Part shown: positions 54,243 to 63,947 of the stretch, piece by piece
How positions within the stretch are numbered: the stretch's first letter is position 1
How the letters are laid out: each line of letters opens with the position of its first letter
Assembly: GCF_046054155.1 (NCBI RefSeq)
Contig: NZ_JBEQCT010000008.1
Span: 62,001 to 126,000 of the forward strand
Direction: 5' to 3'
Source: Celerinatantimonas yamalensis
GTDB lineage: Bacteria > Pseudomonadota > Gammaproteobacteria > Enterobacterales > Celerinatantimonadaceae
DNA length: 64,000 nucleotides
The notes under the pieces: model-generated
The model's database searches: none
What the model saw: only the letters and a program-made list of their open reading frames with translations
Told to the model about the DNA's origin: nothing
Position numbers and translations under genes: made by a program

Positions 54243-55835
54243 ATGCGTTTAACTCTGGTCAGTTTGATGGTGATAGCTTTAACGGGTTGCCAAACAATAA
54301 AATTCAATCACTCAATGGCTCCCCAATTGCCAATGGCAAAGTCACCAGCATCCACCAGTGATGATAGTGCTAATGTGGTCTCAGACCACGAGCCAGAACA
54401 AATTGAGAAGCCTCCGGCCCCGGCCCCAAAGAAGATCGTTTATAACGATCTTTGGAAACGTTTAGCGGCAAATATGAACTTTGATGTGCCACTCAATGAT
54501 CGCCGTGTTCAATCCCAGCTCAATTGGTTTCGCCACCATCCCGAATATCTCAAACGCGTCTCAGTGCGGGCCACGCCCTATATGTATTGGGTCGTTGAAC
54601 AATTACAAAAACGCCAAATGCCGATGGAGCTTGCTTTACTTCCTATCATTGAGAGCGCTTATGATCCTTTCGCCTATTCTCACGGTCAGGCATCCGGAAT
54701 GTGGCAAATTATTCCTGATACAGCAACGCATTTAGGGCTGCGGCGTAACTGGTGGTATGACGGTCGTCGTGACGTGGTTGCCTCAACCAATGCTGCACTT
54801 GATTACCTAGCATGGCTGAATAAATTATTTGATGGTAATTGGTTGAATGCAATGGCCGCCTACAACTCAGGTCAAGGGCGTGTCTTAGATGCCATTCATT
54901 ATAATCAGCGTCATCACAAACAGACTGACTTTTGGCATTTGGACTTACCCAGTGAAACAGAAGCCTATGTGCCCAAACTACTCGCTCTAAGCGAAGTGAT
55001 TAAACATCCTAAAAAATATGGGGTCCAATTACCTAATATCGCCAACCATCCATATTTAGAACAAGTGAATGTGGGTAGCCAAATCGATCTAGCATTAGCG
55101 GCGAAAATGGCACATCTTGACCTTAAGCAGCTTTACCAACTCAACCCTGGTTTTAACCGTTGGGCAACCGACCCCAATGGCTCTCATAAGCTGTTGATTC
55201 CAATTGAGAATGTCGATCAATTTAAAACGGCCCTAGCACAGCTCCCCGCAAACAAGCGGGTAAAATGGAAACGTCACCAAGTTGTTTCCGGTGATACACT
55301 CAATAAAATTGCCTATCAGTACCACACAACAACAAAAATGATAAGCAGCATCAATCACTTAAATACAAAGATCATTCGTGTCGGACAGCATCTTATTGTC
55401 CCAATGTCTGTGCGTAAACCGAGTCAATATATCTTAAGTGAAACATCGCGATTGGCTAAACTCCAGTCACGATCTCGCCCTTCAACGATCAAGATGCATT
55501 ATGTCGTGCAAAACGGCGACAGTTTGTGGCTCATCGCCAAGAAATACCATTTGGATTATCATCTGCTAGCGAAATGGAATGGACTATCGCCCAAAGATGC
55601 ATTACATACGGGGCAAAATCTCGTCCTTTGGCAGAAAATTTCGGCTAAAAAAACGGGAATAACACGGCGAATTGTCTATAAAGTTCGCCAAGGTGATTCA
55701 CTTGATCGCATTGCCCATAAATTTAAAGTTCAAGTAGACGATCTGGTTAAGTGGAATGATCTGCAGCATCAAAGCTACTTACAACCGGGACAGAAATTGC
55801 GCGTTTATGTCGATATTACCCGCCTGAATGTGTAG
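54243..55835 (+). CDS. mltD: Membrane-bound lytic murein transglycosylase D
   Basis: Lipoprotein (lipobox LTGC at residue 16) that cleaves peptidoglycan. The SLT catalytic domain (about 95-235) has the catalytic Glu in LPIIESAYDPFA, then GMWQIIPDTA and AAYNSGQGRV. Three LysM repeats follow, near residues 345-390, 420-465 and 475-520, for cell-wall binding. Length 530 (E. coli 452, two LysM), so one more repeat. Its 3' end overlaps the convergent yafD by 20 bases. Confidence 0.95.
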   Translation: MRLTLVSLMVIALTGCQTIKFNHSMAPQLPMAKSPASTSDDSANVVSDHEPEQIEKPPAPAPKKIVYNDLWKRLAANMNFDVPLNDRRVQSQLNWFRHHPEYLKRVSVRATPYMYWVVEQLQKRQMPMELALLPIIESAYDPFAYSHGQASGMWQIIPDTATHLGLRRNWWYDGRRDVVASTNAALDYLAWLNKLFDGNWLNAMAAYNSGQGRVLDAIHYNQRHHKQTDFWHLDLPSETEAYVPKLLALSEVIKHPKKYGVQLPNIANHPYLEQVNVGSQIDLALAAKMAHLDLKQLYQLNPGFNRWATDPNGSHKLLIPIENVDQFKTALAQLPANKRVKWKRHQVVSGDTLNKIAYQYHTTTKMISSINHLNTKIIRVGQHLIVPMSVRKPSQYILSETSRLAKLQSRSRPSTIKMHYVVQNGDSLWLIAKKYHLDYHLLAKWNGLSPKDALHTGQNLVLWQKISAKKTGITRRIVYKVRQGDSLDRIAHKFKVQVDDLVKWNDLQHQSYLQPGQKLRVYVDITRLNV

Positions 55836-56679
55836 TTGTTTTGAACGTTGCCACCAGTGCATTATGATCTGAAGCATTGGTGGCTATCACTCGGCTTCGC
55901 GCAAGTTTTACACCACGATAAAAAATATGATCGAGCGCATGACCAAATACTTGGCTGCGCTTATCATTTTTAAATCGAACGGGCTGTAAACCATGATGTT
56001 GCATCCACTGAAGTAACACCTGATGGCGATGTCGACTCCAAGTATTAAAATCCCCTGCAATAATCAGTGGCCCATGGTGTTGATTAATTAAATTTGCGAC
56101 ATCATTTAACTGCTGTAAATAAGGTGCAATTTTCAGTGAAAAGTTAATGGAATGTAAGCTTATTACCCATAGTTCACCGGCACCATCGGCTAATGGATAG
56201 ACCCCCGCAATTAGCGACTTAGGTAAACGGATTAACGGCTCTTTTTGACGTAGACCACAGACTTGCAAAGGTGGGTATGCTGAGGCTAATTGCACCCCTA
56301 CGCTTTGTCGTCCCATGGTAAAGGCTTCGAGCATTGTTGCCGACCAATGGCGGCGACGCCAAAATGCTTGCGTGGTCGATTCTCGCGCTTCTTGCAAAGC
56401 GATCACATCGGCCTGCTTGGCTAGTTTATCAAGCTGGTCCGCCCACCCTAAATTTTGGGTTTTATAAATATTCCAGCTGGCGACTGTAAATTGGCGTGGC
56501 AAGGTCTTACTTGCGTCACCGGATAAGACCACCCAATTAGGGCATTGAGCTGGATACTGATGCTGTTGAACTGTCATAATATTTGTCTGTTTTGGCACCT
56601 CAAACCACTGCATGGCCCCAATAACTAAAGCAATCACAGCGCCTAAAGCAAGCCCGCCCCCAACTTGTTTTTTGTTCAT
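55816..56679 (-). CDS. yafD: Endonuclease/exonuclease/phosphatase family protein, YafD-like
   Basis: EEP-fold phosphodiesterase. Motifs are visible: ASWNIYK, IALQEARES (metal Glu), IIAGDFNTW (catalytic Asp and Asn) and ASDHNALVA (catalytic His). An N-terminal membrane helix (about 8-25) anchors it. The ATG at 56679 has AGGTGG 8 bases upstream; GTG 12 bases further up is less likely. Placement beside mltD fits E. coli yafD, of unknown substrate. Confidence 0.88.
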   Translation of the reverse strand: MNKKQVGGGLALGAVIALVIGAMQWFEVPKQTNIMTVQQHQYPAQCPNWVVLSGDASKTLPRQFTVASWNIYKTQNLGWADQLDKLAKQADVIALQEARESTTQAFWRRRHWSATMLEAFTMGRQSVGVQLASAYPPLQVCGLRQKEPLIRLPKSLIAGVYPLADGAGELWVISLHSINFSLKIAPYLQQLNDVANLINQHHGPLIIAGDFNTWSRHRHQVLLQWMQHHGLQPVRFKNDKRSQVFGHALDHIFYRGVKLARSRVIATNASDHNALVATFKTTTHSGG

Positions 56680-56809
56680 GAGTTCAGCCACCTATCATTG
56701 TAAACCAACATCTACGAATTTTGAGTCTTTGATAATGACAGTGCTGTACATAGCATTGCCCGGCAATCCTGTTAGAATCAAGCCGTATTAATGACTATCG
56801 GAGCTAATT

Positions 56810-57352
56810 TTGAAAAAAACGCTGTGGCTTATGCTGCTCTCCAGTGTACTACTAAGTGGCTGTGGGTATAACATCACCGAAGCAGATATCTCTAATTACC
56901 TGCAACATCATGTCGATTATAAAAAAACTTATCGACTGGGTTCGTTGCTCGAAGTAGATACAGATCTTAGCCAACTGAAGGTCAAAATTGACCCGAATAA
57001 TCAACAACGGGTACAACTCAACGGGTTACTTCAACTGCATATTAGCAGTTTTATCAAAAATTTTGATTTTACCAGTCACGGAACATTCAAGGCTAAACCT
57101 GTATACAACAAAGAGGAAGGTGCAATTTACCTTGAAGATATGTCAATTCAATTATCTGATGTAAAACCTGATAAATACAGCTCGATCGCTTCTAAATTTT
57201 TACCTAAGCTCGAACAATCAATGCGTGTTTATCTGCAAAGCCATCCGGTTTACCAGCTCGACACAAACAAGTCTAAACAAAAAATGATTAAATATTTTGC
57301 CGACCGTATTGAAGTTCAACCGGGCTACTTACATCTCGTTTATAAGCTATAA
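56810..57352 (+). CDS. DUF1439 lipoprotein, YceB-like
   Basis: Predicted lipoprotein of 180 residues: signal MKKTLWLMLLSSVLLSGC with the lipobox LSGC. The body, with EADISNYLQHH near the N-terminus and a series of beta-strands, matches DUF1439 (E. coli YceB), whose function is not established; the fold resembles lipid-binding tubular domains. TTG start with GGAG 7 bases upstream. It is divergent from yafD and ends at a strong terminator. Confidence 0.82.
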   Translation: MKKTLWLMLLSSVLLSGCGYNITEADISNYLQHHVDYKKTYRLGSLLEVDTDLSQLKVKIDPNNQQRVQLNGLLQLHISSFIKNFDFTSHGTFKAKPVYNKEEGAIYLEDMSIQLSDVKPDKYSSIASKFLPKLEQSMRVYLQSHPVYQLDTNKSKQKMIKYFADRIEVQPGYLHLVYKL

Positions 57353-57361
57353 CACCCAACA

Positions 57362-57390
57362 TAAAAAAACCGGCCCTTAAAGGCCGGTTT
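57362..57390. terminator. Bidirectional terminator between the DUF1439 gene and purL
   Basis: AAACCGGCC (57367-57375) pairs perfectly with GGCCGGTTT (57382-57390) around CTTAAA. A further A-run on the left gives a seven-T tail on the minus strand for purL; on the plus strand the tail is TTTG. Confidence 0.9.
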
Positions 57391-57414
57391 GCTACAACAA
57401 CTGAATAATTGCCC

Positions 57415-60400
57415 TTATCCAAGCTGTTTACGGGCATTACGAAACATGCGCATCCACGGGCTATCTTCCCCCCAATCAGCAGGATGCCATGAGTGCGCCA
57501 CACTACGGAATACCCGCTCAGGATGCGGCATCATAATGGTGACGCGACCATCGGTTGTGGTTAACCCCGTAATCCCATTGGCTGAACCATTCGGATTAAG
57601 TGGATAAGACGTCGTGGCTTGACCATAGTGGTCGACAAAGCGCATAGCAACAATCTGGCTCTGCTCAAGTGCTGCCAAATGTTCCCCGTCACGGACTTCC
57701 ACTTGCCCTTCACCATGAGCCACTGCAATCGGCATCCGCGAACCTTGCATATCATTGAAGAACAGTGATGATGATGATTGCACTTCTACCAGACTAAAAC
57801 GCCCTTCAAAACGTTCAGATTGGTTGCGTACAAAGCGTGGCCATAAATCTGCCCCGGGGATCAACTCTTTTAGGGTAGAGAGCATTTGGCAACCATTACA
57901 TACGCCTAAGGCAAAACTGTCAGAACGCATAAAGAATTGCTCAAACTGCTCACGAGCCTGTGGATTAAACAGAATTGACTTCGCCCAGCCTTCACCAGCT
58001 CCCAGTACATCCCCATACGAGAAACCACCACAAGCGGCCAGACCACTGAATTGTTCCAAAGTCACCCGTGCCGCCAAAATATCACTCATATGCACATCAA
58101 TCGCGTCAAATCCGGCTCGGTCAAATGCAGCGGCCATTTCACTGTGTGAATTCACCCCTTGCTCACGCAAGATAGCCAACTTAGGTCGAACACCGGTGGC
58201 GATCATTGGAGCTGCGACATCTTCATTGAGATCAAAGCTTAATGCCACATTAAGCCCAGGGTCGCTAACATCCGCTTTTGCTTCAAATTCGGCTTGGGCA
58301 CATTCTGGATTATCACGCAACGCCTGCATCTGATAGGTTAACTCAGCCCAAATTTGCCGATAATGCTGGCGAGACTGCGCCAACACGGTATCGCCATTAC
58401 GAGTAAAGCGGATCATATCATCACGATTCACTCGTCCAACCACGTAGCTGCAATTAGCCAGACCATGACCCGCTAAGGTCGTCATAACCGTTTCTTTTGC
58501 ATCGCCAGGAACTTGAATTAGAGCACCTAGCTCTTCATTAAACAAGGTGGTTAAATCACTATGACCCAGCTGATCAAGGGCAATATCAACCCCACAGTGA
58601 CCTGCAAAGGCCATCTCTGCCGCCGTACTAAATAAGCCGCCATCGCTGCGGTCATGGTACGCCGTTAATTTGTCATGACTAATGAGTTCTTGAATGGCCA
58701 AATAAAAACCACGCAGTAGTGCGGGTGAATCCACATCCGGAGCACTATCGCCAAGTTGCTTATACACTTGCGCAAGCGCCGAGCCACCCAAACGGTTTTT
58801 ACCTTGTCCAAGGTCAATCAAAATCAGTAATTGACTGGGATCGTTGACCAGTTGCGGTGTCACCGTTTTGCGCACATCACTCACCCGTGCAAATGCACTG
58901 ATAATCAATGACAATGGTGCAGTGACTGACTGTTGCTCACCATTTTGTTGCCACGTGGTTTTCATCGACATCGAGTCTTTACCCACGGGAATGGTCAGCT
59001 CAAGTTCAGGGCAAAGCTCTTCACCCACGGCCTTAACAGCCTCGTAGAGCCCGGCATCTTCACCAGGATGACCGGCTGCAGCCATCCAGTTTGCTGATAG
59101 CTTAATCCGGCTAAATGGCCCAATCGCGGCGGGTGCGATATTAGTGATCGCCTCAGCAACCGCTAACCGAGCAGAAGCGCCATGATTGATCAAGGCTGTC
59201 GGTGTGCGCTCACCAATCGACATGGCTTCCCCAGCATAGGTGTCATAGCTAGCCGCAGTGACCGCGCAGTCAGCTACAGGAACTTGCCAAGGGCCAACCA
59301 TCTGATCACGTGCCACCAACCCGGTCACACTGCGATCGCCAATAGTAATCAAAAAGGTTTTTTCCGCTACCGCCGGCAGACGCAAAATCCGCTCTGCGGC
59401 ATCAGCTAAATCCATCGAGGTGGTATCTAACGCAACGCCAGTAAATGCCGCGCTGATCACATCACGATGCATTTTCGGGGGTTTCCCCAACAAAACATCC
59501 AGCGACAGGTGGATCGGTTCATTGGCAAAATGCTCATCGCGTAGGATCAGATCTCGCTCTTCAGTTGCCTCACCGATCACGGCATATGGCGCACGTTCAC
59601 GCTGACAAATCGCATCAAACTCATCTAATCGCTCGGCAGGAACAGCTAAAACATAACGCTCTTGCGATTCGTTGCACCAAATTTCAAGCGGTGACATACC
59701 GGGCTCATCATTGGGGACTTGGCGCAAATCAAAACGTCCGCCACGGCCGCCATCATTGACTAACTCAGGGCAGCCGTTAGATAACCCACCCGCCCCAATA
59801 TCGTGAATAAAGACAATCGGATTGCGCTCCCCCATCTGCCAACAACGATCAATCACTTCCTGACAGCGACGCTCCATCTCAGGGTTATCACGTTGTACTG
59901 AAGCAAAATCAAGGTCTTCAGCCGACTGCCCTGAAGTCATCGATGAGGCGGCTCCGCCACCTAACCCAATATTCATCGCAGGCCCGCCCAGCACAATGAT
60001 CTTCGCTGAGACAGGAATATCGCCTTTTTCAACATGCTCCGCTTTGATGTTACCCACGCCGCCGGCCATCATAATAGGCTTGTGGTAACCACGAACTTCC
60101 AGACCATTAAAACTTTCGACCTGTTCTTCATAAGTACGGAAATAGCCTAATAGGTTAGGTCGACCAAATTCGTTGTTAAATGCAGCGCCACCGAGAGGCC
60201 CTTCAATCATAATATCCAGTGCACTGGCAATGCGCGATGGTTTGCCAAAATCACTTTCCCATGGCTGTACAAATCCAGGAATACGTAAGTTACTCACACT
60301 AAAACCCACGAGACCCGCTTTAGGTTTTGAACCACGCCCTGTTGCGCCTTCATCACGGATCTCACCGCCTGAGCCTGTAGCCGCACCGGGAAATGGCGAG

Positions 60401-61305
60401 ATAGCCGTGGGATGGTTATGCGTCTCGACTTTCATCAAAATATGCACGGGTTCTTGATGATAGCTGTATTGGTTGCTATAAGGTTTGGGATAGAAGCGCC
60501 CTGCATTCGAGCCTTCCATCACGGCCGCATTGTCTTTATAGGCCGAAAGAACGCCATCGGGGTGGCGCTCAAAGGTATTCTTAATCATCTTAAATAGTGA
60601 TTTAGGTTGTACCTGACCATCAATGGTCCAATCTGCATTAAAAATTTTATGCCGACAATGCTCTGAATTGGCTTGAGCAAACATCATCAGCTCAACATCG
60701 TTGGGATTACGCCCGATTTTTTGAAAATTATCGATTAAATAATCGATTTCATCATCGGCTAAGGCCAAACCTAGCTCGATGTTTGCTTGTTCGAGTGCAG
60801 CTTTCCCGCCGTTGACAATATCAACAGCCCGAACCGGAGCAGGTTCTGCGTGACTAAACAGGGATTGCGCCTGTTCAAATGAGTCAAATACACTTTCCAT
60901 CATGCGATCGTGGATCAACGCAGACAGTGTTTGGCGATTAGCATCACTGAGTGGCTCAGCAACACTCACATAGTAAGCGATACCGCGCTCAATTCGCACA
61001 ATCTCAGTTAAACCACAATTATGAGCAATATTTGTCGCTTTGGATGACCATGGTGAAATGGTACCGGGTCGAGGTGTGACTAAGACTAGCTCACCGACGG
61101 GCTCATGTTCGGCAATAGTTGGTCCATAAGTCAGTAACTTTTGCAAGATATCATGCTGCTCAGCACGCAGAGGGCTTGCCACCTCAGCAAAGTGCATATA
61201 CTCGGCATAAATACCTGTAATCGGGAGGGATTCTTCACTCGTTTGTTTCATTAACTGAGAGATGCGAAATTCAGACAGTGCCGGAGCACCACGCAAGATT
61301 TCCAT
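57415..61305 (-). CDS. purL: Phosphoribosylformylglycinamidine synthase (large single-chain type)
   Basis: ATP- and glutamine-dependent conversion of FGAR to FGAM. It has 1296 residues (E. coli 1295): N-terminal domain, two PurM-like halves with KVETHNHPTAI and ANWMAAAGHPGEDAGLYEAV (quoted in part), and a C-terminal glutamine amidotransferase with nucleophile Cys in GVCNGCQM and the HGEGQVEVR and MMPHPERVFR motifs. The ATG at 61305 gives MEILRGAPALSEFR as in E. coli; open frame upstream to 61353 is not used. Divergent from mltF. Confidence 0.97.
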   Translation of the reverse strand: MEILRGAPALSEFRISQLMKQTSEESLPITGIYAEYMHFAEVASPLRAEQHDILQKLLTYGPTIAEHEPVGELVLVTPRPGTISPWSSKATNIAHNCGLTEIVRIERGIAYYVSVAEPLSDANRQTLSALIHDRMMESVFDSFEQAQSLFSHAEPAPVRAVDIVNGGKAALEQANIELGLALADDEIDYLIDNFQKIGRNPNDVELMMFAQANSEHCRHKIFNADWTIDGQVQPKSLFKMIKNTFERHPDGVLSAYKDNAAVMEGSNAGRFYPKPYSNQYSYHQEPVHILMKVETHNHPTAISPFPGAATGSGGEIRDEGATGRGSKPKAGLVGFSVSNLRIPGFVQPWESDFGKPSRIASALDIMIEGPLGGAAFNNEFGRPNLLGYFRTYEEQVESFNGLEVRGYHKPIMMAGGVGNIKAEHVEKGDIPVSAKIIVLGGPAMNIGLGGGAASSMTSGQSAEDLDFASVQRDNPEMERRCQEVIDRCWQMGERNPIVFIHDIGAGGLSNGCPELVNDGGRGGRFDLRQVPNDEPGMSPLEIWCNESQERYVLAVPAERLDEFDAICQRERAPYAVIGEATEERDLILRDEHFANEPIHLSLDVLLGKPPKMHRDVISAAFTGVALDTTSMDLADAAERILRLPAVAEKTFLITIGDRSVTGLVARDQMVGPWQVPVADCAVTAASYDTYAGEAMSIGERTPTALINHGASARLAVAEAITNIAPAAIGPFSRIKLSANWMAAAGHPGEDAGLYEAVKAVGEELCPELELTIPVGKDSMSMKTTWQQNGEQQSVTAPLSLIISAFARVSDVRKTVTPQLVNDPSQLLILIDLGQGKNRLGGSALAQVYKQLGDSAPDVDSPALLRGFYLAIQELISHDKLTAYHDRSDGGLFSTAAEMAFAGHCGVDIALDQLGHSDLTTLFNEELGALIQVPGDAKETVMTTLAGHGLANCSYVVGRVNRDDMIRFTRNGDTVLAQSRQHYRQIWAELTYQMQALRDNPECAQAEFEAKADVSDPGLNVALSFDLNEDVAAPMIATGVRPKLAILREQGVNSHSEMAAAFDRAGFDAIDVHMSDILAARVTLEQFSGLAACGGFSYGDVLGAGEGWAKSILFNPQAREQFEQFFMRSDSFALGVCNGCQMLSTLKELIPGADLWPRFVRNQSERFEGRFSLVEVQSSSSLFFNDMQGSRMPIAVAHGEGQVEVRDGEHLAALEQSQIVAMRFVDHYGQATTSYPLNPNGSANGITGLTTTDGRVTIMMPHPERVFRSVAHSWHPADWGEDSPWMRMFRNARKQLG

Positions 61306-61783
61306 AATGTGTACTCGTCTGCGTTTGGGCTTAGCAAACGCTATGTTTATCACGCATTGCTGAAGCCGTTGGGGGGTAAATTAGGTTATATTATAAAGAA
61401 TAAAGGTAGAAGAAGTCACCGCTAGAATGACGTTAATGTAGACGAACTTTTTCTCTGCCAGAAAAATAGTAGATCAAACGCTCGATCTAAGACAAAGAAG
61501 CGGATAAGCAGGGGTCATCCAGAAATAGTTTATGCCGTCACATAAAAACTAGACTCGTCGGTCAATATTACGATGAACAACGCACGATAACAGGCAATAC
61601 GTGATGAGTTCATGGCATTTCAGTTATCACGCTGCAATGTATTCTTTCATCGTTGTTTTTCCTATTTTAAATTGTTAATTTAATGAAAAACAACACATTT
61701 CATTTCACGACCCCATCAATGAACAATGTTACACTATGGGGCTTGTAATCATAGCATTAGCCTGAATAAGGATATTAGAAGCG
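61306..61783. other. 478-base divergent spacer between purL and mltF
   Basis: It contains the purL leader, where GCGTTTG (61321-61327) and CAAACGC (61335-61341) form a 7-bp inverted repeat with a 7-base loop; it is not a standard PurR box because the arms face with a gap. A TACACT hexamer near 61731-61736 may be the mltF -10. No coding frame is supported. Confidence 0.45.
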
Positions 61784-63175
61784 TTGCCAAAACCGTTATA
61801 TATCTTAAGATGGATAAGCACACTGATACTTGCTTTACTGCTTTTAGGTTGTCGACCTAACACATCGCAACGCAGCGAATTAGAGCAGTTGGAATATGCA
61901 AAGGTCTTACGTGTAGGCACGCTCTATTCGTCACGCAACTTCTATTATGATCAAAATGATCAACCCACAGGGATTGATTATGAGTTGCTCGAAAATTATG
62001 CTAATTATCTTGGGGTAAGGCTTAAAATGATCCCCTTGTATAGTCAAACCGATCTGTTCAATGCACTAAAAAAGAATCGTGTTGATCTAATCGCCGCATC
62101 GCTTATCCCTACCCCTGCACTGCGCAGTGAGTTTCGTTTCTCGCCCGACTTTTATGATGTTGATAGTGTATTGGTCTATCGTAAAGGGACGACGCCACCA
62201 CAAACACTTGCCGATATAGATGCGCCTATTGGGGTGATTCAAGGCAGCTTTCATGATGTTATTTTACAGCGTTTAAAACAACGTTATCCCAAGTTACGCA
62301 TTGCCGCTGATCCACAAGTCGATAACGAAGAACTACTGCGTGAAGTACATCAAGGAACATTGCGCTATGCCGTGGTTGATAATCGTATTTTAGCGCTCAC
62401 ACAGCGCTATTATCCTAAATTAGCCAGCGCTTTTGTGATCAATCATCAAGAGCCTATTAGCTGGGCAATTCGCCGTAATGATGATGACTCATTTTATTCC
62501 ACTTTGATCGAGTTTTTTGGACAAAGACACCAAGATGGAACAATAGCCAAACTAGTCGAAAAATACTTTGGCCATATTGAGCAGTTTGATTACGTAGATA
62601 CGCGATCATTTATCAAAGCGGTTAGCACCACATTACCCATTTATCAAAAGTGGTTCAAACAGTACGCTGAGGGTTTGGATTGGCGATTGCTCGCTGCCGT
62701 CTCTTATCAAGAATCACACTGGGATCCCCACGCACGATCCAGTACTGGCGTACGAGGTCTAATGATGTTAACGCTTAATACAGCGCATCATATGGGTGTG
62801 AAAAATCGTTTAGATCCACAGCAAAGTATTCGAGGAGGGGCTGATTACTTGCGCCGATTAATCTCTTTAGTCCCAGAAAGCATTCATGATGATGAAAAGA
62901 TCTGGTTTGCCCTAGCCGCTTATAACATGGGTTTTGGCCATATGTTGGATGTGCGCCGCCTGACTAAACTACAAGGGGGAGATCCGAATAATTGGGCAGA
63001 TGTAAAAGAGCGCTTACCCTTACTGATGCAAAAACGTTGGTATCGTAAGACCCGCTACGGTTATGCACGGGGTAGCGAAGCCTATAACTATGTGAATAAC
63101 ATTCGCCAGTATTATCAGAGCATGGTCTTACTCAGTGCTGAAAAACGTCGTATTCAAGCCCAATTAGTGCACTAA
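61784..63175 (+). CDS. mltF: Membrane-bound lytic murein transglycosylase F
   Basis: Two-domain peptidoglycan lyase. The N-terminal half (about 40-265) resembles an amino-acid-binding protein (SBP family 3), which regulates the enzyme in Pseudomonas MltF; the C-terminal half is an SLT domain with catalytic Glu in YQESHWDPHA, then GVRGLMMLT and AAYNMGFGHM. The N-terminus ends in LLLLGC, a lipobox, so it is probably a lipoprotein. TTG start; AAGGA lies 11 bases upstream. Adjacent to purL as in E. coli. Confidence 0.94.
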   Translation: MPKPLYILRWISTLILALLLLGCRPNTSQRSELEQLEYAKVLRVGTLYSSRNFYYDQNDQPTGIDYELLENYANYLGVRLKMIPLYSQTDLFNALKKNRVDLIAASLIPTPALRSEFRFSPDFYDVDSVLVYRKGTTPPQTLADIDAPIGVIQGSFHDVILQRLKQRYPKLRIAADPQVDNEELLREVHQGTLRYAVVDNRILALTQRYYPKLASAFVINHQEPISWAIRRNDDDSFYSTLIEFFGQRHQDGTIAKLVEKYFGHIEQFDYVDTRSFIKAVSTTLPIYQKWFKQYAEGLDWRLLAAVSYQESHWDPHARSSTGVRGLMMLTLNTAHHMGVKNRLDPQQSIRGGADYLRRLISLVPESIHDDEKIWFALAAYNMGFGHMLDVRRLTKLQGGDPNNWADVKERLPLLMQKRWYRKTRYGYARGSEAYNYVNNIRQYYQSMVLLSAEKRRIQAQLVH

Positions 63176-63220
63176 TTTTGTGCATAACGCCCCAAAATGG
63201 ATAAAATTTCAGCAAAACCC

Positions 63221-63249
63221 TTGACTGTCATCGATTCGTCATAGAGAAT
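63221..63249 (+). promoter_or_regulatory. Possible promoter of the 43-residue protein gene
   Basis: TTGACT (63221-63226), 17 bases, then GAGAAT (63244-63249), which keeps 4 of 6 consensus positions including the key A2 and T6. The start codon follows 60 bases later. Confidence 0.4.
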
Positions 63250-63309
63250 TGATAGGTTAAAAAGCGAAAATAAAAGAGAAACAACAATAACAAAGAAGGA
63301 GGGATGAAG

Positions 63310-63441
63310 ATGATTAAAAAACGTCGTCATGCCACACATTCACCTCGTCGGCGTATTCAACTTGCGCGCCAACATAAAAAAACTTTATGGCGTCAACGCA
63401 GTTTTACTTTAACTGAGCTGATGGGTGAAAGTGATGATTAA
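63310..63441 (+). CDS. Unrecognised 43-residue basic protein
   Basis: A short frame with a very strong ribosome site (AAGGAGGG, 6 bases before the ATG). The first 30 residues are rich in Arg, Lys and His (MIKKRRHATHSPRRRIQLAR, then HKKTLWRQR), and the end is acidic (ELMGESDD). There is no signal or membrane segment. The charge pattern suggests nucleic-acid or ribosome binding, but I recognise no family. It lies between mltF and the convergent tadA, 5 bases from the tadA stop, with its own candidate promoter and terminator. Confidence 0.6.
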   Translation: MIKKRRHATHSPRRRIQLARQHKKTLWRQRSFTLTELMGESDD

Positions 63442-63443
63442 TT

Positions 63444-63476
63444 AACTCAGCCTTGCTGAGAAGACTTGAGTTTTTT
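63444..63476. terminator. Hairpin terminator between the small gene and tadA
   Basis: CTCAGC (63446-63451) pairs with GCTGAG (63455-63460), and an outer AACTCA (63444-63449) can instead pair with TGAGTT (63467-63472) just before a T-run. It starts 2 bases after the small gene's stop and overlaps the last codons of tadA; the minus strand is T-rich after it too. Confidence 0.5.
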
Positions 63477-63947
63477 CGCAGATCTAATCGCTTTTCTACG
63501 GTTGCGAAAAAACTCGCTCAGGAGCGTTGAACAGCGCTCCTGCTCCACACCCCCAACAATCTCTAACTGATGATTCAAACACGGTTCAGCAACTAGATTG
63601 AACACACTACCCGCCGCGCCAGTTTTCGGATCAGAAGCCCCATAGACAAGTTTTGCCACTCGCGCATGGACCATTGCACCGGCACACATCGGACAAGGCT
63701 CAAGTGTTACATATAAGGTTGTATCTATAAGGCGGTAGTTTTTTAATACCTGTCCAGCCTCTCGCAGGGCCATAATTTCAGCATGATGGGATGCATCATG
63801 GCAGCTAATACTGCGATTCCAGCCTCGTCCAATCACTTCATCTTGATAGACAACCACTGCTCCGACAGGGATCTCACCTTCTTGCTGAGCGTGTAAAGCT
63901 AATTCAATAGCTTGTTCCATAAACAACTGATCGCGCGGCGTACTCAA
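63447..63947 (-). CDS. tadA: tRNA-specific adenosine deaminase TadA
   Basis: Deaminates A34 of tRNA-Arg(ACG) to inosine. The zinc/catalytic motif is HHAEIMALREAG with the second part EPCPMCAGAMVH, and the tRNA-binding C-terminal helix FFRNRRKAIRSAKK is present. The TTG at 63947 has GGAGG 5 bases upstream and gives 166 residues (E. coli 167); a GTG 15 bases upstream lies inside that ribosome site. Location next to mltF matches E. coli. Confidence 0.95.
   Translation of the reverse strand: MSTPRDQLFMEQAIELALHAQQEGEIPVGAVVVYQDEVIGRGWNRSISCHDASHHAEIMALREAGQVLKNYRLIDTTLYVTLEPCPMCAGAMVHARVAKLVYGASDPKTGAAGSVFNLVAEPCLNHQLEIVGGVEQERCSTLLSEFFRNRRKAIRSAKKLKSSQQG

Noticed and set aside
58844..60597. Several plus-strand frames inside purL
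   Set aside because: They are antisense shadows of a large, clearly coding gene and lack ribosome sites.
61321..61341. PurR operator upstream of purL
   Set aside because: The PurR box is a contiguous 16-bp palindrome with central CG; here the arms are separated by 7 bases and point the other way. The upp-purM spacer also shows no clear box.
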